This document shows, in pieces, positions 11,419 to 22,399 of a DNA stretch of 64,000 nucleotides. The position numbers and the translations under genes were made by a program. The notes under the pieces are model-generated. The model made no database searches, was not told the DNA's origin, and worked only from the letters and a program-made list of their open reading frames with translations. Each line of letters begins with the position of its first letter. Position 1 is the first letter of the stretch. Location of the stretch: NCBI RefSeq assembly GCF_022376445.1, contig NW_025955157.1, positions 1 to 64,000 on the forward strand. The letters run 5' to 3'. This DNA is from Fomitopsis serialis (lineage: Eukaryota; Basidiomycota; Agaricomycetes; Polyporales; Fomitopsidaceae).

Positions 11419-13495
11419 TTGCTTCCGAAGTGTTGAACCGGGAGACAGTACTCTGTCGCCTACCCGATGTCGCGGTACTACGGGCACGGTATGCAACCTC
11501 TCCTAGAGTAGGACAGAACGGACAGCGCGGTCAGCCGCGGGATAGCACGAGTATTTAACACGTTATGCCAACAAGGGGCTGTTCACCGGATGGATTTGGT
11601 AGACCTGACACAGCATCACTTGTTCGCTGTACGACTGCGACTCGCTCACGAGTACCACATCATGGAGCCCGCAAGTACCTGCCGAAGACGTATGATCCGT
11701 CGGTACTTTAGCTGGAAAGACTAACAATGCAACTCACATTTTCTAGCTGATGCCTGAGTTCGACGGTTCAGATGTTCAATGGACAGATAATCATCGTAAT
11801 CAGTGAGTTGGACATAACTCTCACAATATTGGCAACGACCGCACCACGAACGATGACAGATCCGGCGCTCTACTCTAGATGCATTCTGGCCACGGATCTC
11901 CTTATTCGAAGCCGAGGCGCGCCAGAGCTCATTTTAGCAGCTGGACTAGTCCCCGCCCACGCAAGGCTTTGATGACAAGCGACAAAGGCTCGGAGCAGAA
12001 GTTGAACGTTGAACGTTGAAGCCTGAGCTTATGACTTTGACGTCGGCCTGAGGCTGCAGGTTTGTATTAGTTGTGATGACCTTGTGCATGTGTCACGGTT
12101 ACGATGGATTGGATGAGCGAGGATTCATAGAACATATGCATCACTTCAGAGTGTTGAAGCTTTGATGTTTCATTGTTCGATATGTACGCTCGAGTGGAGG
12201 GAGCTTGGGAGGGAAATCCAGTGGCGTCGAACAGAATCTTGCCGCCGGCGCCCACGCCGAGCCTCGACAAGTCCGCCACGGCGTCCTCCTACGCACATTG
12301 CCACGATCTACTAGGACAGTGATTCATTCGCCAGTGCTTCTGAGACGGAGGACATCGCCACTGACTCGTACGTTTGCACAGGAACGGCGCGTGCAATTTT
12401 GCAGATACAATGGATATTGATGCGCGATACTCTAGAATCTCAGGCTCAGGCTGCCCTCCTTTGACTGGGGACCACACGCTGCCAGATACCGTTGTTCATA
12501 TGAATACGGCGCGTAAGGTGCTGTGTATATCTTCCCCGCCGACATTCATGGATTAGTAAGCACGTATTGACTGCCTGTCAATTCATAATATCGTGATCTT
12601 TGGATCTCAGGCCGAGGCTGTACCAGGTGTCAAGGTAGTGTGCTGCTCAAGCTACTCAAGCTCAAGTCTCAGGCGCATGCTGACCATCTGCGTCGGGATG
12701 ATTGGACCATTATTCGACCGTAACGATGATTCTTGCGGGCGTGTAGCGTTTGGATCTTGAACTTTGTAACTGTACTGATATATCATCCCTGCCACCGCCT
12801 CGGTACGAAACCCGGAACCGTATCTCAGCTTATGATGCACCACTGGCAGTAAGATGGTTTCGAAAAACCCTGAGCTTGTCCCGACCTCAGAACTCGCGAC
12901 GATTCACCTCCATGCCCTCTTCACAGACGCTATACACATCGGTTCAAAACGGTCGCAAACGCTGAACGTTGACTCGGACGTTTGACCTGAGACAGATTAC
13001 GGTGGGCCCGGGCTATTCACGGAGCCATTCGTCAATTTAGGTTAACGCTGATTGTGGTACGACATGCAGGCGGCAGCCCAGACGCGCGATAGCGTATGCG
13101 TACCTGTGCTTAGCCCTCCCAGGCAGACGCAGACGATTCCTTAAACCTTCATGCCTCAGGATGTCCTTGTCTGATCCTGTGCTGGGACGCGGTTCCTTTG
13201 GGGCAACAGGTGAGTGAGCCTCATTGATCGCTGGTTGAACCATGCCTGGGAGACTGCATGCTAGCAGAATGAAGCACCCTTCGATCACATGGAAGGTCTC
13301 TCCCAAACATCATTCTGTACCGCGCCTTGCTGAATTGTTGGACACGCTGTTATATAACTAAGATCTGATTCAGCCTGTGACGAGCTGAACTCCGTCTTCC
13401 CAGTGATTAATTATTACAATATGCCGGTCGGAGGACAGCCTCTGGCAGATAATAAGGATAAGTATGCTACCATGATACGTGCAAGATGTCGAGCA
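11419..13495. other. Intergenic between the two DUF6533 genes, no gene recognised
   Basis: About 2.1 kb with only short unrelated ORFs. A small tandem (gttgaac, three imperfect copies) lies near 12001-12020. Nothing resembling a third DUF6533 gene was found. Confidence 0.5.
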
Positions 13496-14966
13496 TCATA
13501 TGTATATCATCTCGACCTCTTCTGACACGAGGACCGTTTGTGGTCCACACCCGGGCCTCCAACTACGAGGCGCACGCAGCTCTGCTTTCTGTATCTTGAG
13601 GAAGAGTCTGTACATCAGCCTCGTATCGAACGCCCATGTGATGCTGTGTACAACGTTAGCACGTCAGACCCGCAAGACGAGTCAGATTCGGGTTCGTACA
13701 CAGGCATGAGAAATGTTCCTGAAGCCTAGAACGAATGAGCCCTCAGGCCTCAGAAAGGAAGCCCGGACTATGTGGGTACGTACACCGACGAAGATACTTG
13801 GGAGAAGTTTGGCCATGCGAAGTACTAAGGGTAATCGGGTTACTGCTGTCGCCGAAGGCATCGACGAAGCGTCCACATACCAAATAGCCCCTGAGGTGCA
13901 AAGAGAGGTCAACGGCCGATAGACATGGCAAGGCGGAGTTCACGAACCAGGAATGTCACCACGCCGTCGCGCTTGAGACGACTCACGATCTCGACATTCT
14001 TCTTGCGTGGTCGATTGAGGGCATTTAACACCGTCAGGACGAAGACATATACATCGTATGCCACCTGAACGATATCAGCAAACCTCTTCAGTCGCCGTTC
14101 TGGAGTGTGCCACACTCACCATCCCTGCCCAAGCACCAGACAAAAAGGTGGGCTTTTCCGGAACAACACAAGACTTTAGCTCCGAATTGTATTGCATCTT
14201 GCCTGTGGAAGGCTCAGAAGCAATCGGCATAGCGTCCACGGATTCGCTCACCCGAGAGTTGAATCATAGTGACCAGAGTGAATGCTACGGACGCTCCATA
14301 ACATACGATGAACCCGGCGATGAGCGCATATTTCGCTTGTTTCCTGCTATCCCATAGCGCATATACATGCAGTAAAAGCGCGACTGGCCAAACATTCAAT
14401 GCGCCTATATCACACATGCTCTGGCGACTCACATTCCTGGCAGCCACTGCTCAGAGTTGAAAAGGTTCCTATAAAGATGACGAAGGCCTCGCATCTGTCT
14501 CGATGAGTGACATCCTGTGATCTCAGGATACCTTTGGTCAACTCACGTCTGCCATGCCAAGGTGTTAGCCGTTGTAAGAATGAGACGGAAGAAATACGCA
14601 CCTTTGAATCCAGGGCAGGGCGTAGATCTCCGAAGGCTTGAGGTGTGATGATGATCGGTAGGTACGCCAGCAGTGAGTTGGCAGAACGCTGAACGTACCG
14701 TAGGCAATAATTATAAGGCTGGCTTCCATCAAGTACGTGTTCAGCATGACAATGATCTGAAGGCGAGACCACTGCTGGCGCCAGACCAATTCAATTTCTC
14801 TTGCAGCGTTGATTGCGTGGTCATACAAGGAGCAGCTGAGAGCCGCAGCTAGAGAACTACGTGTTAGCGCACTATGCGAGAGTAGCCAAGATTGTGTCCA
14901 CTGCGTACCTGACAGGTATCGGGTGGCTACCACATACTGCTCGGCACTCAGAAGCACGGACGACAT
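13496..14966 (-). CDS. DUF6533-type multi-spanning membrane protein, copy 2
   Basis: Paralogue of the gene at 9915-11418, same strand and similar exon plan. Starts MSSVLLSAEQYVVATRYLS; intron about 14863-14909 (gtacgc...cacgtag); then LAAALSCSLYDHAINAAREI and ELVWRQQWSRLQIIVMLNTY, the DUF6533 core. Further exons read AFGDLRPALDSK, CEAFVIFIGTFSTLSSGCQE, VALLLHVYALWDSRKQAKYA, LIAGFIVCYGASVAFTLVTM and VAYDVYVFVLTVLNALNRPR. It ends with AFDTRLMYRLFLKIQKAEL and EEVEMIYI. Function is unknown; predicted in a cell membrane from its hydrophobic helices. Confidence 0.75.
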
Positions 14967-16091
14967 GGGCAAGAATGTCTAGTTGAGCAACCTAGCGGCC
15001 TCTATCTGGCAGGAAGTGCGCTTCGGAATCTGACGACTCAGCTGGACTGTCCACAGACGTAGCACGGCGAGAAGACTTCGTTGGGAAGAATGATACGTAT
15101 ACTTATCCAGTGGCAGGTGCCACAGCTCGTACACATGCCAGTGCACACAATCAACATCGTATACACTGAGACTGTCATGGCCGCCATGGATCCGGAGAGC
15201 TGTCCAACCATTTGCAATGAGTCCCGGGTTGACCGTGTAGTACAATCGACTGCGGCTCTGCATTGGCAGCCTGCATGAGCTCATGTTGCTGATTCAATTG
15301 AAACGTCAGTGGCATTTGGAACATACCATCATGCCACTAGCAGTACTGAGTCGATGATATCCCGGACTCCGTGTCAAGTGCGTCGTCCGAGGAGGCTTGC
15401 AGGAGGTCTAGCGCGCGCCACCGGGGCACAGCATGTCTTAAGCGCGCGTGTCGGCCATTCGCTCGAACGTCGACGTCGACGTCGGTGACCAAACGTCGAC
15501 GCCCGACACTGGACCTGGTTAAACTGAAACGTTTTCAACATTCAGAAACCATCTTCGTAGCTGAGGGCCTTTGCTCCACTTCAAATGCGATCACTGCAGG
15601 CTGTACTGCTGATGATCTTTATAGTGCGCGCGTGCAGTCGGATGCAGTGAAGTCCGAACTTCAAGCAAAGTTGGCCAGTGACTGTGCGTACCTTGCAACG
15701 TTCGAGGGTCCAAGTGGTCTGCAGCTAACTTCGTGCCCTTTCGCGGCTCCTAACAGGCAGGTCGACAGCTGGTCACCGGTCATCTTCCGAGCTTCCGTGA
15801 ATGATACAGCGGCGCTGACGGTCTTCTCAATCACATCAGTCATCCATTGTGGCCTGTGCCTCACCGATAGAAGCACAGGCGCAGTGTCACAACGTTTCAG
15901 TACTGATTCTAGTATGCAGCTATCTCCGAAGGAGTGCCCTGCACACCCGGGCGCGATGCAACCACACACATCATCTACTTCCCAGAATAGACTTTGATGC
16001 ACGATGCTTGACAGGCCGAGGCATTCCCCTTGCGGTGCTTGTCTCTTTCCCGTGAACGGTCCTCGCTGAAGGTCCTCTGCTAGGCGCAACG
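14967..16091. other. Intergenic, divergent promoter region; palindromic CGTCGA cluster
   Basis: Lies between divergently transcribed DUF6533 copy 2 and the first SDR. It contains a perfect 16-bp palindrome ACGTCGACGTCGACGT at 15467-15482, with another acgtcgacg about 10 bp downstream. A 208-codon plus-strand ORF (15371-15997) is open but has no family signature and atypical composition, so I do not call it a gene. Confidence 0.5.
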
Positions 16092-17474
16092 ATGGGCACC
16101 GTCTTCAGCCTATACCAGCAGTCATTCCCTCCCAAGCCACGGTGGTTGGTAAAGGATATTCCGGACCAAACAGGAAAGGTTGTCCTCATCACAGGAGGCA
16201 ACACGGGACTAGGTATGGCTTCGTCCCTCAGCCTCAAGTCGTCGCATGACTGACCGAGCGCAGGGCTCGAGACGGCAAAAGTATATCTTCACGATCATAC
16301 TTACACCCTCTAAGTGCGCTAACCGTTTGCAGGCCCTCATCGCAAAGAACGCGAAGGTCTACATCACGAGCCGGGATGAACAGCGTGGGTCGGACGCGAT
16401 AGATGAGCTGAAGCGGACGTCAAACAATGCGGAGGTGTTTTTGATTCAGTGTGATCTCTCTGACCTTCGGTCAGTCAAGGCGGCGGCGGAGAACTTCCTC
16501 AGGTGAGCTCATCCGTCGTGCATCCGTGCGCCTAGATCGATGGAGCTTGACTGCGGCACATGTACAGCAAAGAGACGCAGCTCCACATACTGTTCAACAA
16601 TGCGTCAGTCCGGCTGTTCGAACTCGGGTGCAATCGCTGACTCGGATCCAGCGGTATCATGTTTCCCCCGATGAGCGAATTGACGAAGCAAGGACAAGAC
16701 CTGCAATTCGGGGTGAACGTGATCGGCCACTACTACCTCACCAAACTGCTCCTGCCAGCCATGCTCGCGACGGTGTCCAATGAGACAGGCGGCAAGGCGC
16801 GCGTCGTGAATACGAGCTCGTCAGCAATGCTGCTGGCGCCCTCTGGAGGTATCAACTACGACACGCTCGTCGATGGACCCGCGCGACGGAAGTTCGATAA
16901 CGTCAAGCTGTATCAACAGGCCAAGGCGGTACGCCCCGAGACTTCAGTTGTTTGATTCCGCAGTGATGAAGTGCCCTGTGCGTAGGGCACTGTGATATTC
17001 TCTACCGAACTCGCGAGACGTTACGGCGACCGTGGAATCGTGTCGATATCGTTGAATCCTGGTGCGTATATTCCTCGATATCATCCCCACGCACCCTTCA
17101 TGAGAAGTGAATCTCATCAGGTAATATCCGCACTGGTATCCAACGTTACGTCGTCGGCCTGCAGGCGAAGATTCTGGTAGGATGTAGAGCATATGGCGAA
17201 GTAGCACACTGATCGCTCCGTTCGTAGGACTTCGTCCTCTATGACAAGGCGGTCGGAGTGCTCACACAGCTCTTCGCCGGAACAGCCCCGGAGGCCGAAG
17301 ACTTGAACGGAAAGGTACGTAGTCATTCACATTTCAAACAGACGAGTGTTAGAGATCGTCGCGCAGTATCTCATCCCATTCGCGCGGGTCGGTTCAGCGC
17401 GGAAGGATTTGTTGGATGCGTCCGCTGGGGTGAAGCTATGGGACTGGCTCGAGGCACAGACACAGGGAGTATGA
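16092..17474 (+). CDS. Short-chain dehydrogenase/reductase, cluster copy 1
   Basis: NAD(P)-dependent oxidoreductase of the classical SDR fold, near the retinol dehydrogenase/WWOX-like group. It starts MGTVFSLYQQSFPPKPRW. The nucleotide-binding motif TGGNTGLG is completed across intron 1 (16213-16263); exon 2 is only 17 nt (16264-16280). Then ITSRDEQRG, CDLSDL and NNA follow, the catalytic region VVNTSSSAM, and YQQAK, which fits YxxxK. After another join it reads IFSTELARRYGDRGIVSISLNPGNIRT, then VLYDKAVGVLTQLFAGTAPEAE, and it ends WDWLEAQTQGV. The exon plan and the C-terminal region parallel the SDR at 49465-50879, so the two are paralogues at opposite ends of the cluster. It probably oxidises or reduces a pathway alcohol/ketone; that role is inference from context. 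Confidence 0.85.
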
Positions 17475-17629
17475 TACGATGGGTGCGTGCAAGTGGTGTT
17501 TAAGCTTGTATGTGTTTCGCAGAGATGTCGGATCTTTGACGAGTATTACCTCCAATGAACGCTGAGGCGATTGTCGTGACAGTACAATAAAAGATCTGAA
17601 CGTGAAAAACAAACTTAACATATCCTCTA

Positions 17630-19678
17630 CTAAACCACCCTCTCGCGGACTTCCAACATGAAAGGACCGTCCATGAATGGCGCGAATGCATCCACGGATT
17701 TCCTCACCCCGGGGTGAACAGGAATGAAATCGAAGTCACAGATCAGTCCTGCAAAGATGGCTGTGAACTCGTATGTCGAGAGTTGCATAGCGGGGCTGAA
17801 TTTGGATCAAGCGTAAGTGTTCTGTCGCGACTCCAGTATGGGTTGACGCACCATGCCCTCGGCCCGCTTCCGAAGCTGTGGAAGCGGGGAGTGTCAGGTT
17901 TCAGGAAGTGACCGTCATCGCTAAGATGGCGACGCGGATTGAACTCCTTCGCATCGGGGCCCCATATCTATTTTGCCGAACGGTCAGTGAAGCGAAAACC
18001 GAACAGGTTGCTAGAAAGACCGACATCCTCATTACGCATCATCGCCATGTCTGACCAAAGCAGGAAGTCGCCCTTGTTCACCTTCACCGCAGGTAAGCCC
18101 TTCTCGGGGATCGCAGGCAGTACGTCGTCTTCTGTAGCGACACGCGCATTCTTGGGCAAGCCGGGCCAAAGGCGGAGCGTCTCGAAAAAAACGGCCAGGT
18201 GGACTGGGTAGTTCTGAACGTCTGCTTCAGTCGTCATTGTGATGAAACACATTACAAAGACGGACCTGCAGCTCGCCGAATGTCATGATGCCATCTGCAC
18301 CTTTAGGTGGCCGCGAAGCCAGTTCTTCCCTCATGAGGGTAATCCAGCCCGGACTGCGTGTCAGTTCGTACAGCGCCCACAGAATGGCGTTCTGCGTGCT
18401 GTCTCGTCCGGCGAAGAATAAGGTCATCAGCGTGTCGCGTGTCGAAGATAGGTCTTGCTCTCCCGTGCTTGCCAGCAATGCGGTGAGGTAATCGGTACTC
18501 TCTTCCGCATTGAAGCCTCCGGAACTAGAGTGGTCGCGGATGAGGTCGTCCACGATGGCGGATAATCGAGCCTTTGCTGCGTTGAAGCGATTCCGCGTAC
18601 CGTCAAACTATCTCTAAAGATGAGCCTCGTCATCCTGAAGGGGTAAGGCAACGCACCCGTTCGGTCAATCTCCATGCCGGGTTGAATAATCGGCTGAAGA
18701 AAGATCAGCGGTGACACAGCTGGTTTGAGCAAACGACTGACTCGGCTGTGATCACGCTCAGAGTGCTGAGCGTGTCCGACAGGACGTTGGTCTGCTTCAA
18801 ACATGAGAGCTCGGTGGTGAGCATGTCTGTTGGCATATCGAACGCCATCTTGCAGAAGATACTCAAAGCCAGTCGTCCGGAGAGATCTTCGTATCGTGCG
18901 GTATTTAATGGACTGTATGCGGTCAATATCGACCCAGAAGCGCACCCTTCCAATCAATCGCCACATTCTGGAGGCTTGCCGTTCTCAATAAACTTCTGAC
19001 CGTCGGAACTATCTAATCCATGCGATGAACTGAGAGGCGAATGAGGTTAAGGCGCGAATACCCTCGTACCTCGCACATAGCCTTCGAAGCGTGAGTGTTG
19101 ACTGCTTTTGCGCCAAATATGGGTCTGGAAGAAAGGTACACATCAGCCGAAGTCGACGTCGCGACTGAACATTCGAGCTGACGATGGACTTGAGAGAGTA
19201 CGACACTCACTGCATTATTCTGCGGGCATACTTCCAGGCTGGCCCATCGGTGGATATGGGCGTAGTTGATCCAGGAAATTGACTGAACACGTCTCGCACA
19301 ACCTCGCCCTTAGCGTATATGGTAGTGTCGCCTAGCATTATTGAGACGCAGCAAAACACAGAATAGCTGAGCAGACATACCCTTCCTCATGTGCTCCAGC
19401 CATTCCGGCCTATTGATGACGATGTTGCGGCCCCAGTTCGGGAGCGTGAACGTAAACAGTGGGCCGTACGTCGCTTCCATGTTGTCCAAGAACCTGAGCA
19501 TGCCATTGCGATTCTGAAAGACGAGTAGCATGTTCCCCAACAGTGGCAAGCCTCGCGGGCCTGGCAGGTCGGGTCTGTCCACAGTGCCAATGCATCTGTT
19601 AGGATAGTTGTATGCGAGGAGAGCAACAACCGCCAACAGCGCCGCGAGACACGCAGAGAGGTCGAGCAGAGAGATCAT
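17630..19678 (-). CDS. Cytochrome P450, copy 1 of the inverted pair
   Basis: Membrane-anchored heme monooxygenase. Start MISLLDLSACLAALLAVVAL with an N-terminal anchor, then the hinge DLPGPRGLPLLGN. Following exons give NMEATYGPLFTFTLPNWGRN, AKAVNTHASKAMCE, LSGRLALSIFCKMAFDMPTD and RLFNPAWRLTER. The I-helix reads TLFFAGRDSTQNAILWALYE, the ExxR motif FFETLRLWPGLPKNAR, and the heme motif FHSFGSGPRAC. The heme Cys codon is split TG|C by the last intron. Transcribed in the same direction as the UbiA gene just upstream (about 620 bp apart). It is very similar to the P450 at 38105-40173, which lies in mirror orientation. One intron (near 18240-18275) has a weak gtcttt donor in both copies. P450 identity is sure; substrate unknown. 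Confidence 0.9.
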
Positions 19679-20301
19679 TGTTCACAACTGTGTGCTCCCT
19701 GGGGAGTGGGGGGAGGACGCGTACGACGAATTCGCACTGCGCAGGGGAAGTACTAGGAAATGTGATTTGACCCCGTCAGTGCATCAGCGCAGGTGCCTGC
19801 CGTCGACATGCGGTTGAACGCTGTCGTAGTACACAAGCGCACCCGCGAGTTAGCGTTCACTAAAACCGACGGAGTGGTAAGTTACATCATTTGTTATTCA
19901 TATTATCGAAGACGTTGACGAACCATAATTGACGGCCCGCGGCTGTATTAGGTTTGACATGCCACATATTCAATTATCACGCGGCGAAGCACTTGGAACC
20001 GCACAGATGTGCATCCGGGCAGGGGATATGGCCTGCCTCCGACGGCGTGTGCTCGGAGTCATCAACGTATCATTGTTGTGACACTTGTGAAACATGAACA
20101 TAATCACACTCCATATCATCACGATTCTGCGTTCAGACAACAGCTTCCCTGTCCATGGCGGCCGAGATACAATATATCATCTGCGGTTAGGAAGGTAAAG
20201 TTATATATGTAGTCAACACGAAGGATGCCTCAACTCACTACGATCGGTCTCTCTACTAGTAGTTCCTACACGAGATGCAGCACACTGTCTGAGGTGATGT
20301 C
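19679..20301. other. Intergenic between P450 copy 1 and UbiA, no gene recognised
   Basis: About 620 bp, probably the P450 promoter and the UbiA terminator. Only short ORFs without resemblance to a known family. Confidence 0.55.
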
Positions 20302-21319
20302 CTATACGCTGGCGTGATGCTGCACTAGGAACGGGAACCCCTGGGCAAAACAGAGCCAGAGCTACGAACAAGGTGTCAGTTCCTCATCTCCGTCGTAACG
20401 TAACACATGCACGCACGTTGTAGATAATGTAAGACCGGCGGTCGGCGGCCGGCGAGCGCAAGAAATGGAACCGCCACCCAAGATAGCTCGCAAGCCCGGT
20501 CAGCACAATGGCTTGCAGGGCTGTGGCGCCCCATATCACGCAGATTGCTATGGACCATGCGGGAAGGGCGACGGCCATCGAGACGCGGCTCGCGTACGGG
20601 TAAACGATAGGCAGAGTCTTGCGTTTGCTCAACCGGTCTCCAGCTATGTCCTCGAAGTCCTGCGCGTGTATCGTGGTCAGGACGATGAGCGCCGCATTGA
20701 CGTGCGTAGCGACAGTTGTAGAACCGAGGTGGCATGTGCGAGGTCCTTGAATTCGCTTGAGTATGAATTGAGGAAAGCCAAAGCAGACTCACCACACGCA
20801 ACATACGTTGCCCCGGCATTGAATGCGGCATATCCCAAGGCACAGCACAAATTACGCGTTATCCAGTGTGAATCCAGTGCGAGTTCGTTGTTCACCCAAA
20901 TCCCAAGCGCGAGCGCGAGACCGGGGTATCCGACATGATATCCCAACGATATCGCAAGACAGAGGGGAAGCAGTGCCCAACGCAATTTCCGTGCAGCGAG
21001 AAGCGAAACACGATGAGCGGGGATCGGCCTCCACGGCTTGTTCCTCACATCCTCCTCGACACTGTCCGGCAAACTTTGGTTGGACACGCAAAATTGCAGT
21101 AGGTTAAGCCACACCCAGGCGATGGTGTGCAGTAGGCGAGCGAATCCTGTACTTGGCGCGGAGAGGCAGCCAAAAACCGTCTGTACGAATTTCAGTCAGA
21201 GCAGGCTACCTGAATAGATACTGATGAGTCAAACTCACAATTGGTATCAATATGGTCTTGATGTCTGATTTGGTGAAGAGGAAGAGATTCTCTACGAACG
21301 CGAAAGGTTCGAAGGCCAT
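20302..21319 (-). CDS. UbiA-family intramembrane prenyltransferase / UbiA-type terpene cyclase
   Basis: Multi-spanning membrane enzyme of the UbiA fold; fungal members transfer prenyl groups or cyclise farnesyl diphosphate (as in the fumagillin pathway). Exon 1: MAFEPFAFVENLFLFTKSDI. Exon 2 (ending 20793) carries WVWLNLLQFCVSNQ and EEDVRNKPWRPIPAHR, the first Asp/Asn-rich region, then helices LPLCLAISLGYHVGYPG and LALALGIWVNNELALDS. Exon 3 carries the second Asp-rich motif in LTTIHAQDFEDIAGDRLSKR and KTLPIVYPYASRVSM. The last exon ends LVQHHASV. Both acidic motifs are intact, so it is probably active. It lies beside P450 copy 1; a broken second copy lies at 37130-37692 beside P450 copy 2. I cannot tell prenyltransferase from cyclase from sequence alone. 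Confidence 0.85.
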
Positions 21320-22230
21320 GTCGTCAGATCAGTATGGGCTCCGATGGTCAGTCCCGGCTGCAGGTCTGGCCGCCTTAACAAACGCAGGGTTGGCGCGTGT
21401 AAAACGGTCCCGTCGGAGCTCCTCTGATATGGTTGCGAACCAGTGAGATGTGAGACGTGCCGCACCAGTAACCAGATGTAAGAATGGACAAGCAACTGAG
21501 ACGTCCTGTCACGAACGAGCCTGAAGCACTTTACCTGCTTGGTCCACTGTCGGGCGGGTCGGAGATGAGGCTGACGAAGCCTATCCACCGTCGAGAGAAG
21601 CTGGCATATGCTCACTTGTTCATGCATGCGGTACGCTGCCGTTCGGCCACAAGCTTCAAGACGGCGTGGGTTGCGACTGCTACCGCCATCCTTCGGTGCG
21701 AATGTCTGCCACTAGGCTACCGAGGTAACACTGTCGAATTGCCCACTACTCGCTGACATAGTACGTGGGCTTGTAGACGCACCCACTCCGAGGGCCTGAG
21801 GCTCTATGTCTCGGACTGACAACTCGTCTATACCAATCCAAGCATCGCACCAGCCACTATCACGGTGTTCCTGGGTTGACATGCTGTAATTAGATTGGCA
21901 CAATCGTTGCTGGCGCCCGCGCCGACTCGTATCTCTTGCCATTGCGTGCGGTGGTAGCCTGAGACTTGAACTTCTGACGGATGAGCGCGTACTGAGCAAA
22001 CCTAAAGATCGCTCACGATTGGTATCCGGGCGCGTGCCTGCAGCTGTCACAGATACAGCCATGTGCGTGTAGGACGCCGCAGAACAGACTTGAAATAGAC
22101 CTTCATCGACATCGCGCGTCGAGTCTCGACGAAGAGCGACGTCGCAGGGAGTCTGAGGGACGTCGACTCGGACACCAAACGACACCGACTCGGATAAAAT
22201 CGGAGCGCGACTCGCTACATACCCATCAAT
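21320..22230. other. Intergenic, includes the outer part of the inverted duplication
   Basis: Upstream of UbiA. About 21 bp near 21510-21530 (reverse complement aggtaaagtgcttcaggctc) recurs at 37012-37031 upstream of the UbiA pseudogene, so the duplicated block reaches at least this far. The stretch 22100-22200 is rich in cgtcga/gactcgg motifs. No gene recognised. Confidence 0.5.
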
Positions 22231-22243
22231 GGAAACTGGTGAT
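22231..22243. repeat. Target-site duplication of the LINE, poly(A) side
   Basis: GGAAACTGGTGAT, identical to 33348-33360 at the other end of the element; the last T is shared with the poly-T run. Confidence 0.85.
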
Positions 22244-22263
22244 TTTTTTTTTTTTTTTTTTTT
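22243..22263 (-). other. Poly(A) tail of the LINE
   Basis: Run of 21 T on the plus strand, i.e. a 3' poly(A) tail of the minus-strand LINE. It directly joins the target-site duplication, as expected after target-primed reverse transcription. Confidence 0.9.
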
Positions 22264-22399
22264 GGAGGGCTGTGACGGTCTTAGGCACCGACCAATTGGG
22301 TCGGCCCAGTCAACCAGCCGGCAAGCGGGTTCCCCCGCTGTGCTATCCAGGGCGAAATGCGGTTTACGCACGGCCGGTCAAGGCCAGTGTGGGGCTCGT

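Noticed and set aside
11419..13495. A third DUF6533 gene between the two copies
   Set aside because: Translations on both strands lack the core motif and the C-terminal EEVEMIYI sequence.
15371..15997. 208-codon plus-strand ORF between DUF6533 copy 2 and SDR copy 1
   Set aside because: No domain or family motif, no signal peptide, and composition unlike its neighbours; could be tested by RNA-seq.
21712..22371. 220-codon minus-strand ORF with a run of Lys
   Set aside because: The Lys run is the translated poly(A) tail of the LINE, and the frame spans element and flanking DNA; not a gene.
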